Below are positions 38,339-46,872 of a stretch of DNA of 64,000 bases, in pieces. The position numbers were made by a program, and so were the translations under genes. The stretch lies in assembly GCF_030410395.1 (NCBI RefSeq), contig NZ_JAUHHF010000006.1, positions 1 to 64,000 on the forward strand, written 5' to 3'. Position 1 is the first letter of the stretch. Every line of letters begins with the position of its first letter. The notes beneath the pieces are model-generated. The model was not told the origin of the DNA and searched no databases. It saw only the letters and a program-made list of their open reading frames with translations. The DNA comes from Zwartia panacis (GTDB lineage Bacteria > Pseudomonadota > Gammaproteobacteria > Burkholderiales > Burkholderiaceae_B).

Positions 38339-40507
38339 ATGCACCTAGAATCGCTAAAACTTGTCGACACGTTTCCTTCGAAGGTCGTATTCGACGCGGG
38401 TGCGGGGATGAAACTGGTCATCGAGCCTCATGCCCCGGGTGTATTCCGAATCCGTTGCGGGCTTGCCGAATCCGTTGCTGCTGATATTTTGCCAGGCAAC
38501 CGTGCGCGAGCGCACGCAGACGTCCTTCTTGCGCGTCCCGAAGCAATTGGCGAAGCTGTTTTAGAGCCTTTGTCTGGCTCAGTCAAAGGCTGGCGCCTGG
38601 TTCAGGGCGATACAGCACTCGACATTTCGCTCAACCCTTTCAAGCTCGAAGTTCAGCGTCTAGGTAAAAAAGCACTGTCACTTTGCGACAACGGTATCGC
38701 CCTTCATGAAGCGTTGTGGACAGTCGGGTTTGAGCTTGCACGCGAGGAAAAGATTTTTGGTTTGGGCGAGACCTCCGGAGATCTCGACCGTCGACGCGAG
38801 ACCATTATTTCCGATGCGCCCGATCATCGCGCACTGCCTCTTGCCTGGGGGCCTTCTGGCTGGGGTGTTTACGTCAACACGCTTTCGCGAGTCGAGCATG
38901 ATTTGGGGGCGGAGTCCGCTTCCCAGTACCTGATCGCGATCGAAGACAAAACACTGGACTTGTTTTTGTTTGCCGCCGAACCAGGCGAAATATTAAATCA
39001 GTACACTCAACTTACGGGTCGCGCGGGGCAGCCGTCTCTTTGGTCAATGGGTGTCTGGGTCGAACAGCACGACACGCACAGCGCTGCACAGACTGCCGAA
39101 CTGATCGCCGAATTCCGCAAACAGAACATCGCAGTCGATGGCGTGTTGTTGTTGCCACCCTCTGCCTGGACATATCAGGACTCCAAACTCTTACCTGAGT
39201 GGGATGCCGAGCGCTTTCCCAGTCCAAAACAAGCGATTGATTCTTTTGTTAAACACGCCACCCATCTTGGGATGCATACTCTCCCAGCGGTCGCGATTGA
39301 TACAACCACATTTGGTGAGCTTGAGGATCGCGGCTGGTTGCTTTGCAACGAGAGTGGTGAGGCCCATGTGTTTCCCGGTGTAGCTGCGACGGCAGGAAAG
39401 CCTTTCGCCTTGCTTGATTTGACTCATCGCGATGTGCTGAATACTTGGTCCGAGCGTCATCGTCATCTGGCCGAAGAGGGTGTTGGGGCGACCGCCTGTG
39501 ATGTCCAATTCGATATCCCCGACAATGTCGTGGCACGAGGTGGTGAGAGCGGCGCAGTTTTGCGTTCTTTGTATCCCGCGTTGGCACGACGCGCTCTGTT
39601 CGAAGCTGTAGCAGGTCACAAGGTGCCACCCGAGGGTGTTGTCTTTAGTTCAGATTTATTTCCCGGTGCTCAACGCCTGCTGTGGCAAAGCGCTCCGCGT
39701 GTGCCCAACACTTGGGCAGGTCTGCAGGAAACCTTGCGTTCAGCACTCTCGATTGGTGCGAGCGGTTTGCCCGTGCAAATGCATGCGCTCGGCAACGCAT
39801 TGGCGCCTGTGGAGTCCATGACACCGGAGTTGTATTTGCGCTGGTTGGGGATGGCTGTTTTTTCTGGAAACTTTGCGTTTCAGGCACACCCACAGCTGGT
39901 TCCCACCGCATTTGATGAAGAAACGCGCGCGCACGTCCAAACATGGCTGCAGTGGCGTTACCGCTTGATTCCTTACGTACTGGGTGCAATTGAGGATGCC
40001 GCACGCACAGGCTTGCCCGTGCAGCGTTCGATGGCCCTGTCATTCCCGGCTGATCGCGAAGCGCATCGCTGGGACACGCAGTATCTGCTTGGACCCGCCT
40101 TGCTGGTCGCGCCTGCGATGCAACCCGGCCAAGACATTCAGGTTTATTTGCCCGAAGGAGAAGCCTGGTGGGACCTCAATACGGGTTGGCGCTATGAGGG
40201 TGGTGCCGTGTTGACTGTGACCTGCGGACTGGGCACTTTGCCCGTTTTTGGTCGCGAAGGTCACATGCTCTGTCTCGGCCCGACAGCGAACCATACGGGC
40301 GAGTTCAACTCAGCCCGTATTCTGGACGAAGTCTGGATGTTCGGGATGCCGGTGCACAACCCAGTGGTCATGCGTAACAAAATACGCGTGATGCAGATGC
40401 AAGGTTCGAGCTATATCAAAGGGCTCGAGGGCTTGAGGATTTCTCCCTCTGAGGGTCTCGAGGTCAAGCGACGTGGCGCGGAAGTTCGTATCTCTAGAGC
40501 CAGGTAG
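38339..40507 (+). CDS. Glycoside hydrolase family 31 protein, acid/base site altered
   Basis: 722 residues; GH31 (alpha-glucosidase/alpha-xylosidase) fold. Family segments: FGLGETSGDLDRR and GWGVYVNTLSRVEHDLG in the N-terminal domain, the barrel start PSLWSMGVW, and LRSALSIGASGLP. The nucleophile region CDVQFDIP has the spacing of the xylosidase motif TDFGERIP, so the nucleophile Asp looks kept. The acid/base motif expected as W(S/G)GD reads WQSAPRVPNTW with no Asp, and the DIGGF motif reads ALGNA. It may have an unusual activity or none. No signal peptide, so cytosolic. 48 nt after mnmC, perhaps the same transcript. Confidence 0.75.
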   Translation: MHLESLKLVDTFPSKVVFDAGAGMKLVIEPHAPGVFRIRCGLAESVAADILPGNRARAHADVLLARPEAIGEAVLEPLSGSVKGWRLVQGDTALDISLNPFKLEVQRLGKKALSLCDNGIALHEALWTVGFELAREEKIFGLGETSGDLDRRRETIISDAPDHRALPLAWGPSGWGVYVNTLSRVEHDLGAESASQYLIAIEDKTLDLFLFAAEPGEILNQYTQLTGRAGQPSLWSMGVWVEQHDTHSAAQTAELIAEFRKQNIAVDGVLLLPPSAWTYQDSKLLPEWDAERFPSPKQAIDSFVKHATHLGMHTLPAVAIDTTTFGELEDRGWLLCNESGEAHVFPGVAATAGKPFALLDLTHRDVLNTWSERHRHLAEEGVGATACDVQFDIPDNVVARGGESGAVLRSLYPALARRALFEAVAGHKVPPEGVVFSSDLFPGAQRLLWQSAPRVPNTWAGLQETLRSALSIGASGLPVQMHALGNALAPVESMTPELYLRWLGMAVFSGNFAFQAHPQLVPTAFDEETRAHVQTWLQWRYRLIPYVLGAIEDAARTGLPVQRSMALSFPADREAHRWDTQYLLGPALLVAPAMQPGQDIQVYLPEGEAWWDLNTGWRYEGGAVLTVTCGLGTLPVFGREGHMLCLGPTANHTGEFNSARILDEVWMFGMPVHNPVVMRNKIRVMQMQGSSYIKGLEGLRISPSEGLEVKRRGAEVRISRAR

Positions 40508-40632
40508 TTGTCGTCGACCTTTATCGTCTTCACCCTCCACTTAATCTGTAAGTAACCTGCACGTAACCTCTTGCCATCAGCGCAATCTTCGTGTCTGATG
40601 GGTTTCAATATTTTTATTTGGAGCCCAACGAC

Positions 40633-41934
40633 ATGTCGACCATCCCCAACGCAGATCCCAAGGCACTTTACGCTCAAACTGTGACGGAAACGTCAGCACG
40701 CATCGCGCGTGGAGAAGTGACGCACGAGCAAGTTCTTGAGTCGCAGCTTGGCCGAATCGCGGCGCGCGAGCCCTCGGTTCATGCTTTTAAATGGCATGAT
40801 GCGGATAACGTTCGGGCTCAGTTGGCTGCCGTTTCGGCCCGACCAGGAAAACTCCCACTCGCTGGCATCGCGATTGGTATCAAAGACATCATCGACACAG
40901 CGGACATGCCCACCGAGTACGGTTCTGCAGCATTCGTGGGGAATCGTCCCGGCAAAGATGCCGCAATCGTGACGCAGCTTAAGGCTGCGGGTGCCTTGAT
41001 GATGGGCAAGACGGTGACGACGGAGTTTGCGAGCCAGTTTGCAGGTCCAACAGTCAATCCACATAATTTTGCGCATACGCCCGGCGGCTCGTCGAGCGGC
41101 TCGGCTGCGGCTGTGGCCGATGGGATGGTGGCATTGGCGTTGGGCACACAGACAGCTGGCTCCACCATTCGTCCGGCAGCTTATTGTGGCATCGTAGGCT
41201 TCAAGGCGACTCGTGGAAAAATCTCGCTCGAGGGGGTCAATCCTCTGGCATCCACACTCGATACGATGGGTTGGTTTGGTCGTTCGGTCGAGGACGTGAA
41301 GTTGCTAGCTTCGGTATTGCTAGGTCCCTCATCGGTTGGTGAAAAATCTGGAACGATCCGAATTGGCTGGTTCCCAGGTCCTGAAGCGCAACAGGCTGAT
41401 GCGGATGCTCGCGAAGCGCTTGAGCGGGCCAAGCAGTCACTGAGCAAGCATGGTGTCGAGTTCGTGAATGTTGAGTTACCTCCCAAAGACTTCATCGCTC
41501 TGGGCGAGTCCAATCGCATGATCATGAGCTATGAAATGAGCCGTTTCTATGAAAAGCTCTACAGAAACAAAGCGCCGCTGGGGGATTTGACGGTTGCCAT
41601 GATCGAGTTTGGTCTGCAGATCACGGCTGAACAGTTCAAAGCTGAGCGCGAGCATGCAGAACGCTGCCGACAGATGTTCGCACAGGCCACCAAAGGCCTC
41701 GATGCAGTGTTGACGCTGGCCTCTCCTGGTGAGGCGCCGCTTACCGAGAATGGAACTGGGTCGCCGATGTTCAATCGCACCTGGACAACGATTGGTGTGC
41801 CTTGCCTGGGATTGCCTTTTGGAAAAGGTGATCAGGGCTTGCCGCTTGCCGTTCAGTTCGTAGCGGCTGAGGGGCAGGATCATCAATTATTGGCTTTGGG
41901 AAGCAAAATTGAAGCTTTACTGGCCCAAGCCTAG
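40633..41934 (+). CDS. Amidase signature family enzyme
   Basis: 433-residue serine amidase. The amidase signature GGSSSGSAAAVADGMVALAL holds the cis-Ser and nucleophile Ser, and GIKDIIDTADMPTEYGS supplies the catalytic Lys. The conserved GTQTAGSTIRPAAYCGIVGFK follows (given here as its first 20 residues GTQTAGSTIRPAAYCGIVGF). It is not GatA, which has a different C-terminal region and gene neighbours. The substrate (aliphatic, aryl or acyl amide) is unknown. The ATG at 40633 has GGAG about 10 nt upstream and gives MSTIPNADPK; an upstream frame from 40591 lacks such a site. Confidence 0.9.
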   Translation: MSTIPNADPKALYAQTVTETSARIARGEVTHEQVLESQLGRIAAREPSVHAFKWHDADNVRAQLAAVSARPGKLPLAGIAIGIKDIIDTADMPTEYGSAAFVGNRPGKDAAIVTQLKAAGALMMGKTVTTEFASQFAGPTVNPHNFAHTPGGSSSGSAAAVADGMVALALGTQTAGSTIRPAAYCGIVGFKATRGKISLEGVNPLASTLDTMGWFGRSVEDVKLLASVLLGPSSVGEKSGTIRIGWFPGPEAQQADADAREALERAKQSLSKHGVEFVNVELPPKDFIALGESNRMIMSYEMSRFYEKLYRNKAPLGDLTVAMIEFGLQITAEQFKAEREHAERCRQMFAQATKGLDAVLTLASPGEAPLTENGTGSPMFNRTWTTIGVPCLGLPFGKGDQGLPLAVQFVAAEGQDHQLLALGSKIEALLAQA

Positions 41935-41979
41935 CTCGTTTGACAGGCGATTCTGAAAAAGTCATAATGTCGGGCTTGG

Positions 41980-42056
41980 GGGTCGGTAGCTCAGTTGGTT
42001 AGAGCAGCGGACTTTTAATCCGTTGGTCGCGAGTTCGAGTCTCGCCCGACCCACCA
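41980..42056 (+). tRNA. tRNA-Lys (anticodon TTT)
   Basis: 77-nt cloverleaf: acceptor arms GGGTCGG (41980-41986) and CCGACCC (42046-42052), discriminator A and encoded CCA (42054-42056). D-loop sequence is AGCTCAGTTGGTTAGAGC, the anticodon loop CTTTTAA has anticodon TTT at 42014-42016, and the T arm contains GTTCGAGTC. A terminator follows after 10 nt. The sequence beyond it changes character, and tRNA 3' ends are common integration sites. Confidence 0.98.
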
Positions 42057-42066
42057 AACTTTAATT

Positions 42067-42095
42067 AAGCCTCGCTTCTGCGGGGCTTTTTTATT
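42067..42095. terminator. Terminator after tRNA-Lys
   Basis: AAGCCTCGC - TTCT - GCGGGGCTT, a 9-bp stem with one wobble pair, followed by TTTTTATTTT. Strong for the + strand. It may also end the minus-strand antitoxin transcript, but the U tract on that side is poor. Confidence 0.9.
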
Positions 42096-42107
42096 TTGTA
42101 AAGTCTC

Positions 42108-42419
42108 TTAGGCGCGGATAGTAATTCTCATACCCAAGGCACCAAGAACCTTAGATACAGTGTCAAAACGGGGTTTTGTATTAGGCTTTAGTGCCTTATA
42201 TAAGGCTTCTCTTGTGATGCCGGTTGATTTAGAAATCTCGGCCATACCTTTTGCTCTGGCAATATGTCCTAAAGCAGCCGCTAATTCAGCATCGTCACCA
42301 TCAGCAATGACTTGATTTAAATACTCAGTCATCGCACGCTTACTTTTCAGGTGGCGAGTCATATCAAATTCAGCTAAATCACTGACTTTTATTTTTTTTT
42401 CTGTACTAACAGCTTTCAT
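42108..42419 (-). CDS. Antitoxin of an HI1419/HI1420-type (HigBA-like) toxin-antitoxin module
   Basis: 103 residues with an Xre-like helix-turn-helix: AAALGHIARAKGMAEISKST followed by GITREALYKAL and FDTVSKVLGALGM. This is the 'addiction module antidote' family, which lies downstream of its RelE/ParE-like toxin. The N-terminal 35 residues are the toxin-binding part. The ATG abuts the toxin stop (TAAATG) and GGAGG sits about 8 nt before the start inside the toxin's last codons. Since the toxin is truncated, the antitoxin is now an orphan and may survive as a plain DNA-binding protein or be decaying. Confidence 0.88.
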   Translation of the reverse strand: MKAVSTEKKIKVSDLAEFDMTRHLKSKRAMTEYLNQVIADGDDAELAAALGHIARAKGMAEISKSTGITREALYKALKPNTKPRFDTVSKVLGALGMRITIRA

Positions 42420-42566
42420 TTAATCCTCCAATAACTTGGCTAATTTTTTTGCTGCTTTAATATCGCTGGCCTGACTGGATTTATCTCCACCGCCCAACAT
42501 CACAATAATCGTTTTACCCCTAACTACGTAATAGATACGCCAGCGTGGCCCAAACACTTTATTCAT
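42420..42566 (-). pseudogene. RelE/ParE-type toxin, C-terminal fragment only
   Basis: Reading the minus strand from 42566 gives 48 residues: GPRWRIYYVVRGKTIIVMLG, then GGDKSSQASDIKAAKKLAK and LLED, ending directly before the antitoxin start. This is the C-terminal half of the 'HI1419 upstream' toxin family, whose full length is about 100 residues; the GGDKSxQxxDI motif is diagnostic. Going further upstream in frame, a TAA stop appears two codons before the first Met and the sequence no longer resembles the family. The N-terminal half is therefore lost, and the break lies near 42555-42567. Confidence 0.85.
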
Positions 42567-42833
42567 GAATTATTGTATTCGATCGATTACAAAATATCAA
42601 TGAATCATATGTGCGATATCTAAACAGTTCAGATCCAAAGCGTATATACATCCCACCGCCGAACGTCCTGCACCAGTTGAGACTCTTACTGAGGTCGCAC
42701 ACTTGGACGTATGAGATCAAAAACTTACAAATAACGACATTAAAAGACATAAAGAAATCATTGGATTTGGCGACGATTAATATCGAGTCAATTTCGGCAT
42801 TGCTGATTGTCTTATTCCCAATAGCGAGATCCA
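42567..42833. other. A/T-rich gap with no recognised gene
   Basis: 267 nt between the broken toxin and the apyrase signal peptide. A 91-codon open frame (42611-42886) crosses it, but it has no ribosome site, matches nothing I recognise and runs into the apyrase signal sequence in another frame. The left edge is the likely recombination junction that removed the toxin 5' half. The apyrase promoter should lie here, but I cannot pick it out with confidence. Confidence 0.5.
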
Positions 42834-44444
42834 ATGATGAATACATTTTTCAGCACTTTCCGCAAACAATTATTGTTAGCTGCTAGCTGCGTCCTTGCGA
42901 TCAGTCTCGTGGCATGTGTGAGCGGAGTGGACTCAACGCGTTAGAGTTTGCCTGTCTATGAAGCGATTTTTGATGCCGGTAGTAGTGGAACGAGACTCGT
43001 TGTCTATAAAGTGATTCCTGCTCCTGGCGGATATCCCAAGATCACAGCACTGGGTGCCCAGGAATACGATGACAACGGCATCAATGATTTTTTGAACGGT
43101 CAGGGCACGATTACATTAATTAAAAACGGCAAGAGTGTGCTTCCCGACGGTGCGCGACCCGTCAATTGCACAGGCGGTAAAAAAGAGATCACGAAAACGA
43201 GTGCCGGTCTGGATGTTGTCATCAAAGATCTTGGGCAAACCGATGTCAGCCCATGCGTGCTTGAGCCGCTGCTGCTTTCTCTTGACCCGAGACTTTCAGC
43301 CAATCATTTAAAAAGATCCAATGTCAATATTCAGCTGTTCGCGACAGCCGGAATGAGAACAGAAGACAGCCATAACGGTGGGGCTTGGACGGCTGAACAA
43401 ATCAAGCGCTATTACGATTTGATGAAAACATATGTTGCCAATCTTGGATTCAAGACGGGGGAATTCAAAACGATCAATGGCAATAGCGAGGAAGGGGTTT
43501 GGACCTGGGTCAACTTCAATGATTACTACTTTAATTCCTTTGGCGGCAATCCTACAGTCAGCAAAAATGTCCAAGCCCCAGTGGGAGATTTTGAAGTGGG
43601 TGGCTCATCCATGCAAGTGGCTTTTCCCACCGACAGCAGCCCAAGCGATGCGGATAATGTCTACGCAGTTTCGATTAATGGACATTCCTTTAATGTATTC
43701 AGTAAAACATTTTTGGGTCTTGGTGGTGACGATGCTCGAAAATTTGTCAAAGCGATCAGTTATCCAAATAATGATGGCGCGAAAAGCTGCTACGCAAAAA
43801 CTGCAACACCTTTCAATACGGCGGAGGAGAGTGACATACAACTATATCCCTCCAACCAAGTGTCAGGTATTTCGTCTTTTACGTATCCTTTTAATGGAAA
43901 TCTTGGCAACGCTATCACCCCATGGGCACGGGTTCCAAATGTTTCCACAAAAGGGGTGAATGGATCCTTGTTGCTGAGGGGCGCACCTGAATTTAATTTC
44001 AATGAGTGTTCCAGCGGCTTTACCACGGTCATCGATCAGGTGACATCTTTGGATAGAAATAAGTACGGAACGTTTCAAGATGGTGATCGCGTCACCATGA
44101 ATTCATTCAAAGAAAAATTACGTTCAAGCCGTGCGCCGTTTATTGGGATTGATAATTTCTTTCGAACGGCTAACTATCTGGGTTACAAACCCTCTGAAGG
44201 ATTTAGTCCTGGTCGCTTTATGAGTAAGCTTGAAGAGTATTGTGCTGGCAAAGTCGTAGATGACAGATATATGCAAAATGTCTGCCCAAATGGAGTGTTC
44301 ATGTATACGTATCTGTTTGGACCCGCCGGATTGTTTACAGGCAATACAGCTCAATTTGCAGGCGTCATGGATCCGAAGAACGCGGCAGGTGAAGGTGTGC
44401 TCACCTGGACACGAGGATACTTGCTTATGAAATATTCGAATTAA
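42834..44444 (+). pseudogene. Ecto-apyrase (GDA1/CD39 NTPDase) lipoprotein, interrupted by an in-frame TAG
   Basis: ATG at 42834 opens a lipoprotein signal peptide (QLLLAASCVLAISLVAC, lipobox LVAC with Cys28). Codon 37 is TAG (42942-42944), and the same frame then continues for about 500 codons as a nucleoside tri/diphosphatase. Apyrase regions: ACR1 DAGSSGTR, ACR2 FATAGMRTE, ACR3 GNSEEGVWTWVNF, ACR4 GDFEVGGSSMQVAF, then FLGLGGDDA and a C-terminal EGVLTWTRGYLLM. The family hydrolyses extracellular NTP and NDP to NMP and is mainly eukaryotic, with few bacterial members such as in Legionella. Without suppression the enzyme lacks an export signal; the TTG at 42948 could restart translation but has no ribosome site. 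Codon use looks more A/T-rich than neighbours. Convergent with a nucleoside-hydrolase-fold gene 12 nt away. Confidence 0.82.
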
Positions 44445-44456
44445 CGAATTGGACGA

Positions 44457-45617
44457 TTAATTTGGCTGAACGATATATTTAACCGATTTATTCGTCTCTT
44501 GTGTCCAAAGCTTGCGCAGTCTTTGTATGGTTTGCGCGTGTGAGTTGTTCAATAGCGTTGGCTCGTAATGCTTTCCCCCCAGGGATGGATTCTCGGGGGG
44601 ATAGAAAAGTGAAAAGAGCTCTGGATACAGTAAAAATAATGCCGCTGATTGATCCCAAAAAAGCATTTCTCCGCCCGGACCTTTTTTGACGACTTCTGGC
44701 ACCCAGGTGGACTGAGATAAACAGACCGTATCTTTTACATTAGGCATATTTGCTCCGGCAGGCCAGTTGCAGGGCGTATTGTTGAGAAGTGCCTGCTTTA
44801 ATCTGCCAGGTAATCCATCAGAGATCAAACCCGCAGACTCCCCACCACCTGCCACCATCTCATAGCTAGGGCTGTAACAGTCCGGGTGCAACGGATTGTG
44901 ATGACACAAATCCTCAAAACGAGGAATGTCTACGAAATATGCCTGTAAACCTTCGAGTTTGGTCATGGCTGTTTGGCATGCGGCAAAATCGTAATTGCAG
45001 TTGAAGGATTCTCTGCCTGGTGTAGCTGACTCATCGCCGATAGGTTGCCCCATGATGACGACTCGATCGACTTTATCTCTGATCAAGTCGATGTAATGGA
45101 TAAAGGAAGTGTATGTGCCGATCACTAAGATTGAAACTTTTTTGCATTCTGTAACGGAATCAACGACTTTTTGTACGTAGTTCAGGTCAGTTGACTTCGG
45201 AGCGGGCAGGTTAGGTAGTAGCCCGTTCGATACATTCATCATGGCCCTGAAAAAAGGAATCCAGTTCCACTTGGGATCCAGATCGCGACCATGGATGCCT
45301 TGCTTGCCACCGACAATGATGGGAATTTTTCTTTGGTCGACTTGATCGGGAAGCCGATTGACGAGCTGTTCAATCGCCGCTGCACCCTGTTCCGGGAATG
45401 TGTATCCCTCAGACTGGATAATCGCCACAACGTATTTGTTACCAATAACAAGCGGGATGGCCATCATGTCATCAATGTCGTAATCGTTATCGATTAATAC
45501 GCACGAGGATGGCTGGGCGCTTGCGTTGTTGGCCCCTAGGATGGCAAGTGTCAGAGTGATCAATACTATTGATAAAACTTTAACAGGCCAAATGAGCAGA
45601 TTGAGTTTTATGTACAT
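44457..45617 (-). CDS. Exported nucleoside hydrolase-fold protein
   Basis: 386 residues with a signal peptide (hydrophobic 9-28, likely cleavage after ANNASA). The mature protein has the inosine-uridine nucleoside hydrolase calcium motif as DNDYDIDDMMAIPL, then IIVGGKQGIHGRDLD, VVIMGQPIGDESA, SFNCNYDFAACQTAM (matching the usual FNxxxDPEA region) and FWDQSAALFLLYPELFSL. Where many members have His-Asp in this last motif, it reads Trp-Asp. The family splits nucleosides or related N-glycosides to base and ribose; the exact substrate is open. The protein has several Cys, consistent with the periplasm. It is convergent with the apyrase gene, suggesting a nucleotide-to-base route outside the cytosol. 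Confidence 0.78.
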   Translation of the reverse strand: MYIKLNLLIWPVKVLSIVLITLTLAILGANNASAQPSSCVLIDNDYDIDDMMAIPLVIGNKYVVAIIQSEGYTFPEQGAAAIEQLVNRLPDQVDQRKIPIIVGGKQGIHGRDLDPKWNWIPFFRAMMNVSNGLLPNLPAPKSTDLNYVQKVVDSVTECKKVSILVIGTYTSFIHYIDLIRDKVDRVVIMGQPIGDESATPGRESFNCNYDFAACQTAMTKLEGLQAYFVDIPRFEDLCHHNPLHPDCYSPSYEMVAGGGESAGLISDGLPGRLKQALLNNTPCNWPAGANMPNVKDTVCLSQSTWVPEVVKKGPGGEMLFWDQSAALFLLYPELFSLFYPPENPSLGGKHYEPTLLNNSHAQTIQRLRKLWTQETNKSVKYIVQPN

Positions 45618-45852
45618 GCTGTTTCGCTATAGATTCGTTAATCAAAATTTAATCTATTGCCGAACCCACAAAAACGACTAATTCTTACAATTTGCGTATA
45701 CGCTTCACTTATTTGGTGACTACAAAATATTTTCTTCAAACTTTGTTTACGAGTTTTTAATGCTATTGGTGATTTTTGATTCAATCGCAACCGTTCCTGT
45801 GTTTATGGAGGTCTCATATGAACTCACAATTGTTAAAAAGGAGTGAGACAAC

Positions 45853-46839
45853 ATGTTCGTTCAAACGTTACATAAGCGTATTGCATTATTTTTTCTATCT
45901 GTATGTAGTCTGTCATTGAGCGCTTCCGTGTTTGCACAGACTGATGCTTATCCTCAGCGGTCTGTACGAATTGTCGTACCGGTTTCTGCAGGGGGTAGCA
46001 CCGATAAAATCGCGCGTTTGATCGCGGAAAAACTCAGCACAGCCTGGGGCCAGACGGTTATCGTTGAAAACGTGACAGGTGCGGGTGGTGCGATTGGTGC
46101 AGCGCAGGTGGCCAGAGCCAAGCCGGATGGTTACACACTTGTGTTGCACAGCGATGCGATTGTCCTCAATACAATCCTCATCAAAAACCCACCTTACACG
46201 TTGAATGATTTAACGGGTGTGATGCGGTTGGTCGTGAACCCTCAGGTTCTGGTATCGAATCCAAACTTTGAAGCCAAGACTTTTAAAGAGTACATCGAGT
46301 ACGCCAAGAAGCATCCTGGTAAGCTCTCTATGGGCTTGCCGACCAGTGGAGGCATTGCACATATTGCTCATGAAGTGCTGGCCAAGGCAGCTGATATCAA
46401 GGTCAACTATATCCCTTACAAGGGCGGAGCGCCTGCGGCACTGGATGCGATGGCCGGACATATCGATGCCACGGTGATCACTCTCGCTGCGGTTACAGAA
46501 CAAATCAAAGCAGGCAAGCTTCGAGCGTTGGCAGTCACGACGGATTATCGTTCGCCCGTATTTCCTGATGTGCCGACGATGGCTGAGTCAGGTTATCCTG
46601 CCGTTAATATTGAAAGCTGGCAAGGCATGCTTGCGCCGAAAGGTACGCCTAGTGCCATCTTGGAAAAAATAAACAAAGACGTTGTTGCGATCGTGCGTGA
46701 TCCCGCGAACGTCAAGCAAATCGAAGCTCTGGGATTTAGCGTGTCGACCAATTCAGTCTCTGCATTCAATACGATGTTGCAGGATGTTCGTAAAAAATAC
46801 GCTGAAATTATCGCGCAAGCTGGCATAGTTCAACAGTAA
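45853..46839 (+). CDS. Bug family (TctC-like) periplasmic solute-binding protein 1
   Basis: 328 residues with a signal peptide ending near ASVFAQ and the Bug fold: YPQRSVRIVVPVSAGGSTDK, VIVENVTGAGGAIGAAQVAR and DGYTL are the family landmarks, followed by PYKGGAPAALDAMAGHID and a C-terminal LGFSVST region. Bug proteins bind carboxylates, amides or other small organic solutes. AAGGAG precedes the ATG. No TctA/TctB membrane genes are nearby. It is 33 nt upstream of the PuuE-like gene and probably co-transcribed, so its ligand may be related to ureides. Confidence 0.93.
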   Translation: MFVQTLHKRIALFFLSVCSLSLSASVFAQTDAYPQRSVRIVVPVSAGGSTDKIARLIAEKLSTAWGQTVIVENVTGAGGAIGAAQVARAKPDGYTLVLHSDAIVLNTILIKNPPYTLNDLTGVMRLVVNPQVLVSNPNFEAKTFKEYIEYAKKHPGKLSMGLPTSGGIAHIAHEVLAKAADIKVNYIPYKGGAPAALDAMAGHIDATVITLAAVTEQIKAGKLRALAVTTDYRSPVFPDVPTMAESGYPAVNIESWQGMLAPKGTPSAILEKINKDVVAIVRDPANVKQIEALGFSVSTNSVSAFNTMLQDVRKKYAEIIAQAGIVQQ

Positions 46840-46872
46840 GTTGACCCGAGAAAATACAAAGCAGGAGATGTC

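Noticed and set aside
42611-42886. 91-codon frame between the toxin remnant and apyrase
   Set aside because: No ribosome site and no recognisable domain; it ends inside the apyrase signal peptide in another frame. Kept only as an A/T-rich gap.
42948-44444. TTG at 42948 as the genuine start of a cytosolic apyrase
   Set aside because: No ribosome site precedes it, and an in-frame lipoprotein signal peptide with a perfect lipobox lies just upstream, separated only by the TAG.
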